The notes: a model not told the origin generated them from the letters alone. Positions 52,839-61,533 are shown, counted from the first letter of the stretch. The stretch is 64,000 nt of DNA from an uncultured Christensenella sp. (GCA_910578565.1 CAJTQF010000002.1:209576-273575); one strand, 5' to 3'. A program made the numbers and translations.

Positions 52839-53500
52839 ACCCCCGCTATTATTCTGTAAATATTTTTTCCGCGTTCCTTGAACAAAATCTCATGCTCTGT
52901 TTCAACGTCGCCGTCGGCGGGAGCAAGATAATTTTCGTCTGTTTCCAGAATTTTATAACCCGCCGCGCCGTAACTTTCAAGCGAAAACAAATAAAAATCC
53001 CTGTCGTCCGTCTTCTGGATTACCGTGCCGCCGTCCTTTAAAATATTGCGGTAAATCCCCAAAAACTTCGGGTGGGTAAGCCGCTGTTTTTTGTAACCTT
53101 CTTTAGGCAGCGGGTTGGAAAAATTAAGGTAAATTTTTTCAATCGTACCGTTTCTGAAATACCGTTCCAGAACTTCGGCAGCGCTGTTTAAAAAGTGTAA
53201 ATTTTGCAACTGCCCGCGTTTTGCCCGTTCGCAGGCGTCTATAATCACGTTTGAAACTTTTTCGCAGGCGACAAAATTGACGTCGGGCTGCATTGCCGCC
53301 TTTTCACAAATAAACTTGCCCTTGCCGCAACCTATTTCGAGATGAACGGGGTTTGCGTTTTTAAAAATTTGTTCAAAGTCAAAATAATCCTTTAACGCGG
53401 CGGCGTTCTTCATATTTTTGTCCGATAAATCGCAGACGGTAAGTATGTCCGCGCACGATAAAAGCCGTTCTTCAAGGTGTCCCTTTTTGTGCATTCTCAT
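52835..53500 (-). CDS. trmB: tRNA (guanine-N7-)-methyltransferase
   Basis: 221-aa TrmB that makes m7G46 in tRNA. The AdoMet motif is HLEIGCGKGKFI. The substrate motif, normally DPWPK, here reads NFSNPLPKEG, a rare Asp-to-Asn and Trp-to-Leu change; TDDRDFY and TEHEILF are conserved. The ATG at 53500 lies 6 nt after a TAAAAT -10 element, without Shine-Dalgarno sequence. Confidence 0.92.
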   Translation of the reverse strand: MRMHKKGHLEERLLSCADILTVCDLSDKNMKNAAALKDYFDFEQIFKNANPVHLEIGCGKGKFICEKAAMQPDVNFVACEKVSNVIIDACERAKRGQLQNLHFLNSAAEVLERYFRNGTIEKIYLNFSNPLPKEGYKKQRLTHPKFLGIYRNILKDGGTVIQKTDDRDFYLFSLESYGAAGYKILETDENYLAPADGDVETEHEILFKERGKNIYRIIAGV

Positions 53501-53506
53501 AGCGCA

Positions 53507-53535
53507 ATTTTAACATACGCAACAGAAAAAGGCAA
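53507..53535 (-). promoter_or_regulatory. Promoter of trmB, leaderless type
   Basis: -35 TTGCCT (53530-53535), 17-nt spacer, extended -10 TGTTAAAAT (hexamer 53507-53512), 6 nt before the ATG. Confidence 0.7.
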
Positions 53536-53673
53536 TCGTGAAAAGGGCACGCTTTTATTTTATTTTTATTTACGGCTTATCCGTTTAAACTCTGCCGGGC
53601 GAGTTATAAATAACCGTCGGGTGAAAATAATAATCGCGTAATTCTTCGGGTGAAATTACGGCAAGGAGTAATT

Positions 53674-54222
53674 TTGACTTTTATACAGATTATTGACACT
53701 TTCACCTTTTACGGCGCGGATATTGCCCTGCTTGCGGCAGTCACCGCAATACTTACGCAGGTTCTCAAAATAACTTTGCTAAAAAAAGTGCAGAAAAAAA
53801 TTCTGACCTTTCTTCCCTTTACTCTGGGAACCCTGCTGTACGCAATATATGCGGCGGTGCGCAATCTGAGTGCAATATACGTTGTGCAGAACTATGTTTC
53901 TGTTATAGAACACGGGCTTGCAGTCGGTTCGCTGGCAACCCTTTTGTACGTACTGTACGAACAGTTTTTACGCAAAAAGGACTCCCTGTCCGAAACCGAA
54001 CAGGTCGTTTCGGCGCTTATAGAAGGCTTCGTACCGGACGACTGCGTTGAAAAAGTCGCAAAGGACGTAACCGACGCGATTTTAAAGGACGTGACGGGCA
54101 ACGGCGCAAAACTGTGCGAAGAAATAATAGGACAGAGCGCGAACGAAGAGATAACCGAGCATGACGTAAGGCTTCTGGCAAAGCTGATTATCGAAACGCT
54201 TGCGCATATGGCTGCAAAATAA
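53674..54222 (+). CDS. Hypothetical membrane protein
   Basis: 182-aa protein that I do not recognise. It has two or three N-terminal hydrophobic segments (ADIALLAAVTAILTQVL, FLPFTLGTLLYAIYAAV), then a soluble helical C-terminus with acidic patches. The start is a TTG at 53674 with an AAGGAG site 6 nt before it; the GTG at 53650 is less likely. A holin-like role is possible from the topology only. A terminator follows at 54229-54270. Confidence 0.75.
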   Translation: MTFIQIIDTFTFYGADIALLAAVTAILTQVLKITLLKKVQKKILTFLPFTLGTLLYAIYAAVRNLSAIYVVQNYVSVIEHGLAVGSLATLLYVLYEQFLRKKDSLSETEQVVSALIEGFVPDDCVEKVAKDVTDAILKDVTGNGAKLCEEIIGQSANEEITEHDVRLLAKLIIETLAHMAAK

Positions 54223-54228
54223 CGCCGT

Positions 54229-54270
54229 AAAAAAACGTCCGCGCCGTTAAGGCGCGGACGTAAAATTTTT
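54229..54270 (+). terminator. Terminator of the membrane protein gene
   Basis: 11-bp stem ACGTCCGCGCC/GGCGCGGACGT with A-run and T-run on its two sides; usable in both directions. Confidence 0.85.
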
Positions 54271-54285
54271 GCAAGTGCAGTTGCA

Positions 54286-54423
54286 TCAATCTTCCTTTAT
54301 GGCAACGGTAATCGTAACGGTTACGTTGCCGTCTTCGTCCACCGACTGTTTAAGAGTCAGCGCGTTTTCTCCCGTGAGTTCAAGGATACGTTCTAAAAGT
54401 GCGGTAACAATTTTATTGCGCAA
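54286..54423 (-). CDS. Small acidic protein, 45 aa
   Basis: TTG-initiated ORF with an AGGAG site 6 nt upstream, reading MRNKIVTALLERILELTGEN followed by an acidic beta-type tail ending VAIKED. I do not recognise it. It begins right after the terminator of the structured RNA, so it would be made only on read-through of that terminator. Confidence 0.55.
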   Translation of the reverse strand: MRNKIVTALLERILELTGENALTLKQSVDEDGNVTVTITVAIKED

Positions 54424-54440
54424 AATTTTTCTCCTGAAAT

Positions 54441-54603
54441 AAAAAAGTGTGTTCCCAAACCGAGAACACACCTGCACAAGTACCCCCGATTTGTTACCAC
54501 ACAAATTGAACGTATATATAGGAAAAATACCGCGCAAAAAGAGGTACAAAATGCCATTTACATTTTGCACGTAATTTTCCCTTTTTATTCAATTTATGTG
54601 GTA
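54441..54603 (-). ncRNA. Structured small RNA, possibly 6S-like or an attenuating leader
   Basis: A strong promoter (54609-54637) leads into an RNA of about 163 nt that folds on itself. The outer stem of 17 bp (54588-54604 with 54494-54510) begins at the predicted 5' end. A second stem follows (GGGAAAAT with ATTTTTCC), then a 10-bp apical hairpin (54561-54570 with 54544-54553), with internal loops between. It ends in a terminator (54441-54471). A long rod with bubbles, its own promoter and this length recall 6S RNA. No protein shadow explains it. Confidence 0.55.
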
Positions 54604-54608
54604 AACCC

Positions 54609-54637
54609 AGTATAACATTAAACCCGTTTATTATCAA
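54609..54637 (-). promoter_or_regulatory. Sigma-A promoter of the structured RNA
   Basis: -35 TTGATA (54632-54637), 17-nt spacer, -10 TATACT (54609-54614). The predicted start is at about 54602, the foot of the outer stem. Confidence 0.8.
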
Positions 54638-54689
54638 CTTTTTTTTGGAAGATATTAAAAATTCCGCCCCTTACAAAGGGCGGAATTTT

Positions 54690-55955
54690 CTAATTTGCGC
54701 TCTGTATATCTATTTTATAATTAACTTTCATTCTCGTAAGCAAATCGTCTTTAAAAGCGTCGTAGTATTTGTTGTTGTGCTTATACAGCAGATTGCGCGC
54801 TCCCAAAAGGTCGCAACCCGTCTCTTTGCAAATTTCCACAAGGTTTGAAAGGCGGTTTTCAAGCTCCTTTTCCGCGTCCTTTAAAACGGTTTCCTTCACG
54901 GCGTCGTCTGTAGGAACATCCTTGGGGTCGAGAGTCTTTTTCTTGCCCTGAATCTGCGCCTTCGCCTTAAAACTCATTGTGAGTTCGGGCACGCCGTTAT
55001 TCACTTTGAGTTTTATAGAGCTTTTTGCGTTTTTCATACCTATCGTGTAGTGGATACCGTCGGAATCGAAGGGCATAACCGCAAGGCGCAAGTCGTTTTT
55101 CAGGACGTCCAGCGCGAATGACTGGCTTTCGTCGAGTATGCCCGCATATTTTCCGTCAGCAAATATTACCGTCCTTCTTGCGGTGAACTCCACCGGTTCG
55201 CCGCTTTGCGCGCTGCTTCCCGAACCTGAACCCGAACCGCCGCCCTGCGAGCCGCCGCCTGAAGTTTCGCTCTGCCCGCCGCCCGAACTTCCCGAACTTC
55301 CTTCCGCGGCGTCGCCGCCGACGCTGTCGCCGTTACCGCCGTTTTGCGAAGTGCCGGGTTTATTGGCTTCGATAAAGGGCATATAGCACGCCGCGCTCTT
55401 TGAAAAATTGGTTTCGGCTATGTCTTTCAGATTTACCGACGACACGTTTGCCGACTTTTCAAGCTCTACAGACAACACCTGCTGTATTGCCGAAGCCGTT
55501 TCGGGGTCTACCGTCGCGGGCATTGCAAGCATATCGGAAGCCTTTCCTTTGCACATTGCGACGTAGGCGGTCAGCTCGGAGTAGTTGCGCCTGTAAAAAC
55601 AGCTTAAAACTTTAAACAGTTCCTCCTTGCGGCACTCTTCGCCTATTAAAATCAGCTTACAAAATAACAGTTTTGGATAAAATCCCGTCTTCGAATTTAT
55701 TTCGTTCAGCGCGTCCGCAACGGTAATTCCGCTGCCCTGAACCTGCGTGTACTGGATATTTTCGCCGTTTTCGGCAGGCTGCGGTACCGCGAGCTGCGCT
55801 GTAACCTGCACTTCGCCGTCCTGCGTGTCCACACCCACCGCCACTATTATGGAAGTTTTGCGGATATCCACCAGACCGAAGTCGTTGGTAAAAAACAGAC
55901 CTATGAGAGCGATTATTATTGCCCAATATATTATAACGGAAAGTTTTTTAATCAT
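54690..55955 (-). CDS. gerC: Germinant receptor subunit GerC
   Basis: 421-aa GerAC/Ger(x)C family protein. The usual lipobox Cys is missing. Instead the N-terminus has one membrane segment (SVIIYWAIIIALIGLFF) and then the conserved DIRKTSIIVAVGVD region. A Gly/Ser-rich linker of about 60 residues splits the two conserved domains (about residues 215-275). I chose the ATG at 55955, which overlaps gerB by 4 nt. Confidence 0.88.
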   Translation of the reverse strand: MIKKLSVIIYWAIIIALIGLFFTNDFGLVDIRKTSIIVAVGVDTQDGEVQVTAQLAVPQPAENGENIQYTQVQGSGITVADALNEINSKTGFYPKLLFCKLILIGEECRKEELFKVLSCFYRRNYSELTAYVAMCKGKASDMLAMPATVDPETASAIQQVLSVELEKSANVSSVNLKDIAETNFSKSAACYMPFIEANKPGTSQNGGNGDSVGGDAAEGSSGSSGGGQSETSGGGSQGGGSGSGSGSSAQSGEPVEFTARRTVIFADGKYAGILDESQSFALDVLKNDLRLAVMPFDSDGIHYTIGMKNAKSSIKLKVNNGVPELTMSFKAKAQIQGKKKTLDPKDVPTDDAVKETVLKDAEKELENRLSNLVEICKETGCDLLGARNLLYKHNNKYYDAFKDDLLTRMKVNYKIDIQSAN

Positions 55956-57013
55956 TTTGCTCTCCTTTTCATTGCCCAGCTCAGAAGCGGAACCACGGTG
56001 GCAAACAGCAGGAACACAATCCACAGCCATTTACCGAACACTTGGCTTAAAGAATTGTATTTGCTGTCGAGAACAATAATAAGAACCAGCAGTATTCCGT
56101 TAACTATGGCGGACAGCGCCGCCCTGTTTTGCCAGCCGGTACATTCGGCAAAGCAATGCACCGCAAGCTGTATATTCAGAACCACAGCAAACAGCATTAC
56201 AACTTCAAGCACGTACAGCGCGACCAAATCTATCCTTCCCAGCAAATCTATAGCGGGGAAAAACAGTGAAATTTTAGAGATGGCAAACTGTCTTGACACC
56301 GCCGCTTCTCCGTAAATTCCGTAGTAAATGAACAGTATCAACATAACGAGAAGCCCGCCGCCGATATAAGACGCGGTTATTTTTGTAGCGTCCCATTTAT
56401 TGTATTTGAAATGCCCCATAAACATTAACAGCCAGCAGGGCTCGAAAAACAGGTACGCCGTTGCAAGCGAGCCGCCGAACAGATCCTTTGCGGGAGTTTT
56501 AAACGCGGGTAAAAAATTATCCCAGTGGACTTCCCACAGCGACATTACCAAAAGGAAAAGCAACGAAAGGACGAACAGCGGCAGACAGATGTCCGCGCTT
56601 CTGCCTATGTTCGTAAACTTTTTGCTTGCCGCATAGACAGAAAACATAAAAAACGGTAAAAACACCAGCAGCGACGGCACGGTATCGTAAAAAATTGCGT
56701 GCGTGTACAGCTTTTGCTCGATAAGCGGCATTATAGTGCCGAGAATGAAAAACAGACCGAATAATCCGTAAATTATCCTTGCGCATATATTGCCAAGCGT
56801 TCCTTCGATTAACTGAAACAGCGTTTTATCCGTGCGCGAGCAAAGATAACTTATAGCCCATACCACCACTGCCTGTACCGCAAAACTGAACAGCGCGGGG
56901 AACCATAAATCCCTGCCGCACAGCGAAGACAAAAAAGTGGGATAAATGATTATTTTTGAAACCGCCGTATAGGCAAGCATAATAAAACAAATCTGTCTTG
57001 TGCAAATTTTCAT
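55952..57013 (-). CDS. gerB: Germinant receptor subunit GerB
   Basis: 353-aa integral membrane protein of the GerAB/amino-acid permease family with about 10 helices (YTAVSKIIIYPTFLSSLCGR, ISYLCSRTDKTLFQLIEGTLG). In other spore formers it holds the germinant pocket. It overlaps gerA and gerC by 4 nt each. Confidence 0.92.
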   Translation of the reverse strand: MKICTRQICFIMLAYTAVSKIIIYPTFLSSLCGRDLWFPALFSFAVQAVVVWAISYLCSRTDKTLFQLIEGTLGNICARIIYGLFGLFFILGTIMPLIEQKLYTHAIFYDTVPSLLVFLPFFMFSVYAASKKFTNIGRSADICLPLFVLSLLFLLVMSLWEVHWDNFLPAFKTPAKDLFGGSLATAYLFFEPCWLLMFMGHFKYNKWDATKITASYIGGGLLVMLILFIYYGIYGEAAVSRQFAISKISLFFPAIDLLGRIDLVALYVLEVVMLFAVVLNIQLAVHCFAECTGWQNRAALSAIVNGILLVLIIVLDSKYNSLSQVFGKWLWIVFLLFATVVPLLSWAMKRRAK

Positions 57014-58437
57014 TTTGCCTTATACCTCACTTTGTTCCGCGTTCCGTAAGACCTTGGACGGTCTTTCAGGTTTTTCATATTCGCTTTTACCATACTGTCA
57101 TACAAATCGCTCTTCACAACGGGTGCGAAAGGCGCCAGCAGAGGCGCGCCGTACGACTGCTCGGTAACCAGATAGCATATGATAAACGCCGCAAACAACA
57201 CTATGCCGAAAGGACCTATACTGCCGGAGATTATCAGAAATATCCAACGCAAGGTAGAAGTAGTTTCCACAAGGTCGGGCGTGGTATACAGGCAGATTGC
57301 CGAAAACGCTACGATTATTATGGCGGGCGTGGAAATTATACCCGCTTTTACCGCGGTATCGCCGAGAACCAGCGCGCCCACTACCGACAGGGCAAGCCCG
57401 ACGTACTTTGGCATTCGTATAGACGCTTCGTTCAGTACTTCCAACACAAACAGAGTGAAAAACATTTCCACGCTGGGTGAAAGGGGAAGTCCCGAAATGG
57501 AACTTGAAATTTTCAACAACAGCTGAAAGGGTATAAGCTGAATTTTGAAAAGCTGCGCCGAGATATACATAGCAGGCAAGAACATACCCACCATAAGCGA
57601 GAATACGCGCAGTATCCTTAATATCGTAGACCTGTACGATACGGAGTAATAATCTTCCGCCGTCTGCAAATCTTCTGTAAGAATATACGGCACGGTCAAC
57701 GCTATGGGAGAACCGTCAACTATAATGCCCACCCTGCCTTCGCACACCTTAGCGCAAAAAATATCGGGCTTTTCGCTGGTGCCGTTGCGCTTGAAAAGCG
57801 ACTTGGGACTGCCCGAAATGAACTGGGCGATATAGCTTGAATCGGGTATCAGATCTATCTCGTTGTCGGCAATGCGTTTTTCCACTTCTTCGGGCAAGCC
57901 CTTTTTCACCACGTCGTCCAGATAAATCAGCGCAACCGCCGTGTCCGACCGCTGTCCCGATTTAAGCATTTTTATATGCAATTTTTCGCTTTTTAATCTT
58001 TTTCTGACCAGCCCTAAATTTACCTTAATGTCTTCGGTAAATCCTTCGCGCGGTCCCTTTAACGTGACCTGCGTAGGCGGTTCCGCGACCGAACGCCCGG
58101 GCGGCTTTTTAAGACCTATTACAAAAAAGTCCTTTTCCCCGTCCACAAACAGCACTGCGTTTCCGTCCGAAACTTCCGTTATCCCGTCCTTTATCTTTTT
58201 ACAGTCCTTAACTTCGGGCGAAGCCAATAAAAGTTTCACTTCTTCCAGTTTGGCGTCCCGCCCCACTTCCCTTAAAGGTTTAACCACAAGCTCGCCCAAA
58301 AGTTGCTTATCGGCTATTCCGTCGGCATAAATTGCGGCAAACTTTTTTCCTGCGGACGACTGAAATTCGAAAACTATTATGTCCTGCGAAGTCAGAACGT
58401 CCTTTATACCTTTAATATTTTTTTCCAGAGTTACCAT
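57010..58437 (-). CDS. gerA: Germinant receptor subunit GerA
   Basis: 475-aa GerAA/SpoVAF family protein: a soluble N-terminal region, then about five membrane helices. Typical segments are VALIYLDDVVKKGL, EGRVGIIVDGSPIALTVPY and GLPLSPSVEMFFTLFVLEVL. It is the first gene of gerA-gerB-gerC, each coupled by ATGA overlaps. No Shine-Dalgarno sequence; a TAAAAT ends 6 nt before the ATG, but I found no matching -35 and no clear sigma-G promoter. Confidence 0.93.
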   Translation of the reverse strand: MVTLEKNIKGIKDVLTSQDIIVFEFQSSAGKKFAAIYADGIADKQLLGELVVKPLREVGRDAKLEEVKLLLASPEVKDCKKIKDGITEVSDGNAVLFVDGEKDFFVIGLKKPPGRSVAEPPTQVTLKGPREGFTEDIKVNLGLVRKRLKSEKLHIKMLKSGQRSDTAVALIYLDDVVKKGLPEEVEKRIADNEIDLIPDSSYIAQFISGSPKSLFKRNGTSEKPDIFCAKVCEGRVGIIVDGSPIALTVPYILTEDLQTAEDYYSVSYRSTILRILRVFSLMVGMFLPAMYISAQLFKIQLIPFQLLLKISSSISGLPLSPSVEMFFTLFVLEVLNEASIRMPKYVGLALSVVGALVLGDTAVKAGIISTPAIIIVAFSAICLYTTPDLVETTSTLRWIFLIISGSIGPFGIVLFAAFIICYLVTEQSYGAPLLAPFAPVVKSDLYDSMVKANMKNLKDRPRSYGTRNKVRYKAK

Positions 58438-58483
58438 AAAAACATTTTAAGTAAAAATCACAAAAAAATACTTGAAAAAGTAC

Positions 58484-58515
58484 TTGACTTTTAATACTAT
58501 GTAATGTATAGTATT
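58484..58515 (+). promoter_or_regulatory. Promoter and operator of the padR operon
   Basis: -35 TTGACT (58484-58489), 17-nt spacer, -10 TATAGT (58507-58512). The inverted repeat AATACTAT-GTAATGT-ATAGTATT (58493-58515) covers spacer and -10, matching the type of site bound by PadR proteins, so self-repression is likely. Confidence 0.8.
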
Positions 58516-58535
58516 AGACAAAGCGGAGTATTCGT

Positions 58536-58847
58536 ATGGACAGTCAACTGAAAAAAGGCGTACTTGAAGTATGCGTGCTGTATGCCATAAGCAAAAGCGA
58601 AAGCTACGGCTACAAAATAATAAGCGATTTGCAGGGAATAATAGAAATATCCGAAAGCACGCTCTACCCTATCCTGAAAAGGCTTGAAGCGGGCGGTTTT
58701 TTAACCACGCGGACGGCTGAATACGGCGGAAGGCTCAGGCGATATTATAAAATTACGCCCGACGGCGAAAGAAAACTTTTTGCCGGCAAGACGGATTTAC
58801 TTGAAATTATTACAATACACAACAAATTATTCGGAGGTAAGTTATGA
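58536..58847 (+). CDS. PadR-family transcriptional regulator
   Basis: 103-aa winged-helix protein: LEVCVLYAISKSESYGYKII, STLYPILKRLEAGGFLTTR, then GRLRRYYKITPDGER. It overlaps the following DUF1700 gene by 4 nt. This PadR plus DUF1700/DUF4097 pairing is common in Firmicutes and is generally linked to envelope stress. The promoter carries its likely own operator. Confidence 0.93.
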   Translation: MDSQLKKGVLEVCVLYAISKSESYGYKIISDLQGIIEISESTLYPILKRLEAGGFLTTRTAEYGGRLRRYYKITPDGERKLFAGKTDLLEIITIHNKLFGGKL

Positions 58848-59950
58848 AATATAACGAATGGCGCGACGAACTGAAAAACAATCTTCTGGGCGTCGGCGAA
58901 AGCGAGAGAGCGCGCGTTCTCGATTACTACGCGGAAGCGTATGCGGACAGACGCGAAGCGGGCTTTTCCGAACGCGAAATTATAGAAGAATTCGGCGCGC
59001 CCTACGACGCGGCTCAGAGAATATTAGCGGAAACGCCCAAACCCGAAGACAAACCCGCTCAGGCTGAGACCGCTGCGCAAAACCCGCCGGTTCCGCCCGC
59101 TATGCCGGTTGCAAATGCGTGTGTTCCGCAGACGGCGGCTGCCGCGCCCGCGCCAAAGGCAAAAAAATCAAACAAGGTCTGGATAATTCCGTTGGTTGTT
59201 ACAATCGCGGTACTGGTTATACTTTTAGCGATACTCCTGCCCGTCCGTTCGGCTTGCCGCGCAATGCGCACCAAGTTCGAAATGCAGAGTTACGAATCGG
59301 CGCAGGAAGTTACCGCGTTGAATATGACCATAGTCGGCTCTTTCAGGACCGAATTTTACGACGGCGAAAAAGTTGTAATAGATTACCCGGTTGCAAACGT
59401 TTACAACACATCTCTGACGGAGAGCGGCGGCACGCTGCATTATACCGCAAAACTGAAAGCGACTCCGTTCTGGGGTCACTACAATATTCCCGACGCGGTT
59501 GTCAAACTGCCGAAGAGCAAAGCGTTTGACATTACAGCCGAAATAAGCGCGGGCAGCGCGTATCTCAGTAACGGAAATTACAACGACGTAAAACTGACTT
59601 TACAGGCGGGCAGCCTTGAAACAGGTTCTATAGAGTGCGTTACTTTCGACGCGGATATAGACGCGGGTTCGCTGTACGCAAAGGGCGTTAAATGCAACAA
59701 ATTGCTTTGCGACGTAGACGCGGGCGGTATTGAAATAGAAAGACTGACCTGCAATACTTTGAAAGCAAACGTTGATATGGGTTCGGCGGAAATAGGTATG
59801 ACGGGCGCAAAAAACGAATACAATATAACCGTAAACTGCGATATGGGTTCAACCAACCTTACTTCGCAAACCGTCCCCGGCGCAAGCAAGACTATAGACA
59901 TAAGCGTAAATATGGGGTCGATAGCCGTCTCGTTTGACAACCGTATATAA
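58844..59950 (+). CDS. DUF1700-DUF4097 membrane protein
   Basis: 368-aa protein. The N-terminal DUF1700 helical region (about 1-65, SEREIIEEFGAPYDAAQRIL) leads to a Pro/Ala linker, one membrane helix (IIPLVVTIAVLVILLAILLP, about residue 108) and a C-terminal DUF4097 beta-solenoid with regularly spaced GS turns (DAGSLYAKG, DMGSAEIGM, NMGSIAVSF). It probably acts as an envelope-stress or adhesion-type partner of the PadR regulator. A terminator follows at 59958-59990. Confidence 0.88.
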   Translation: MKYNEWRDELKNNLLGVGESERARVLDYYAEAYADRREAGFSEREIIEEFGAPYDAAQRILAETPKPEDKPAQAETAAQNPPVPPAMPVANACVPQTAAAAPAPKAKKSNKVWIIPLVVTIAVLVILLAILLPVRSACRAMRTKFEMQSYESAQEVTALNMTIVGSFRTEFYDGEKVVIDYPVANVYNTSLTESGGTLHYTAKLKATPFWGHYNIPDAVVKLPKSKAFDITAEISAGSAYLSNGNYNDVKLTLQAGSLETGSIECVTFDADIDAGSLYAKGVKCNKLLCDVDAGGIEIERLTCNTLKANVDMGSAEIGMTGAKNEYNITVNCDMGSTNLTSQTVPGASKTIDISVNMGSIAVSFDNRI

Positions 59951-59957
59951 AAATGCT

Positions 59958-59990
59958 AAAATACAGCCGTAAATTGCGGCTGTATTTTTT
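59958..59990 (+). terminator. Terminator of the padR operon
   Basis: 11-bp stem AAATACAGCCG/CGGCTGTATTT followed by a T-run. Confidence 0.85.
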
Positions 59991-60024
59991 ATGCTCTGCG
60001 ATACGAAAACAAAAGGTAATACTA

Positions 60025-60837
60025 ATGAAATTCGATTTTAACGCTGAATATTTCAATCCCCTGCACACCCTTGACTGCGGACAGACTTTCAGGTTTTTTC
60101 CGTATAAGCAGGGCTTTGCCGTACTCTCTGCAAACAAGGCGTGTTACGTCTACTCGGACGGAAACAAAACGGTCGTTGAAAGCGGCGACTGCGATTATTT
60201 CTGGCGGTACTTTGACCTTGACCGCGACTATTCCGAAATTGCGGAAAAAGCAAAGTCGTACAACATCCCCCTGCTTTCGCGCAGCGCGGAGCTGTGCAAA
60301 GGGCTGAGAATTTTAAACCAGAACCGCGAAGAGATGATATTTTCGTTTATCATTTCGCAGAACAACAATATTCCGCGCATAAAGGGAATTATAAACAGAA
60401 TTTGCGAAGGACTCGGCGAACACGTTGACGGTAAATATTACGCCTTCCCTACGGCAAAGGCGATTGCGGAAGCGGGCGCGGAATTTTTCCGCAATGCGGG
60501 CGCGGGCTACCGCGACGTTTACCTTGCAGAAACGGGCGCGCGCATTGCGCTTGAAGGTATTGAAAGACTTGAAAACCTTGACGCCGCGAGTCTTAAATCA
60601 GAGCTGTTGAAATACAAGGGCGTCGGTCCGAAAGTTGCCGACTGTATATCCCTTTTCGGCTTCGGCAAAACTGACAGCTTCCCCGTAGATACCTGGATTG
60701 AAAAAATTTACCGCGAAGACTTTGGCGGAACGCTGAAAAACCGCGACAAAATTTCAAAATATCTCGTAGAATTGTTCGGCGAAAATTCGGGATATATGCA
60801 GCAGTATCTTTTTTACGGAAAACGGTTAAACTTATAA
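60025..60837 (+). CDS. OGG1-type 8-oxoguanine DNA glycosylase/lyase
   Basis: 270-aa helix-hairpin-helix glycosylase. The HhH motif YKGVGPKVADCISLF carries the catalytic lysine, and PVDTWIEK the catalytic aspartate. The N-terminus has DCGQTFRF as in OGG1 proteins. It removes 8-oxoguanine from DNA. I chose the ATG at 60025 (AAAAGG site); the longer frame runs back into the previous terminator. Confidence 0.92.
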   Translation: MKFDFNAEYFNPLHTLDCGQTFRFFPYKQGFAVLSANKACYVYSDGNKTVVESGDCDYFWRYFDLDRDYSEIAEKAKSYNIPLLSRSAELCKGLRILNQNREEMIFSFIISQNNNIPRIKGIINRICEGLGEHVDGKYYAFPTAKAIAEAGAEFFRNAGAGYRDVYLAETGARIALEGIERLENLDAASLKSELLKYKGVGPKVADCISLFGFGKTDSFPVDTWIEKIYREDFGGTLKNRDKISKYLVELFGENSGYMQQYLFYGKRLNL

Positions 60838-60838
60838 T

Positions 60839-61513
60839 GTGCCCGATTATTTTTCACACGGCGTATGCGCCGAAGTAATTTACGAAAAACTGCAAAGCAA
60901 ATACAAGAGCCGTATTAAAAACAAAACCCTGTACCTTTTGGGGGCGCAGGGCGGCGATTTGTTTTTTGCTTACAATATAAAGCCTACCAAGTCAAATCTC
61001 GGCAGAAGTCTGCACCGTACCGAAGCCGTTGCGCTTTTCGAAAAGCTGATTACGGCAAACCCTTCATACGTTGCGGGGTTTGCCACCCACTACGCCTTGG
61101 ACAGCACCCTGCATCCTAAAATTTACGCCTATGAAAAGACGCGCCGCTCGCCCCTGACGCACGTTAAATTCGAAAACGATTTGGGGCTTTATATAAGCCG
61201 CAAATTCGGCATAAGGCGCAAAATCATTCCGCGCGAAACTCTGCTCCGCTGTACGGGCGCGGTATACGACGCAATAAAAAAGGTAGAGCCGCTTGTAACA
61301 ATTTCGGGCGTGGAACGCTGTCTTAAAAGGCACTTTTCCTACTCTAAATTTATGTACCGCTTCAAGCGGCAGAATTACAAGTGCAAATACGACTTTTCAG
61401 CCATGTCCGAAGACGTCGATAAAAGCGTTGACTTCGGAATTGAAGCGGTGAAAAACGTACTTGACGGCGAAGTGCCGTTTGAAGTTTTCAGTAAAAAATT
61501 TTTACAAAGCTGA
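60839..61513 (+). CDS. Zinc-dependent phospholipase C-like protein
   Basis: 224-aa protein of the zinc-dependent PLC/nuclease-like fold. Possible metal ligands are PDYFSHG at the N-terminus, GAQGGDLFF, SLHRTEA and FATHYALDSTLHP. There is no signal peptide, so it seems cytoplasmic, unlike secreted phospholipases. The start is a GTG 1 nt after the glycosylase stop, so the two are co-transcribed. Confidence 0.85.
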   Translation: MPDYFSHGVCAEVIYEKLQSKYKSRIKNKTLYLLGAQGGDLFFAYNIKPTKSNLGRSLHRTEAVALFEKLITANPSYVAGFATHYALDSTLHPKIYAYEKTRRSPLTHVKFENDLGLYISRKFGIRRKIIPRETLLRCTGAVYDAIKKVEPLVTISGVERCLKRHFSYSKFMYRFKRQNYKCKYDFSAMSEDVDKSVDFGIEAVKNVLDGEVPFEVFSKKFLQS

Positions 61514-61533
61514 CGGAAGCAGTTCCGTCAGCT
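61508..61533. terminator. Bidirectional terminator between convergent genes
   Basis: Stem AGCTGACGGA/TCCGTCAGCT, overlapping the ends of both convergent genes. Confidence 0.75.

Noticed and set aside
54690-56030. Longer GerC start at 56030
   Set aside because: The extra 25 residues lie within gerB, have no signal features, and the ATG at 55955 gives the usual 4-nt overlap.
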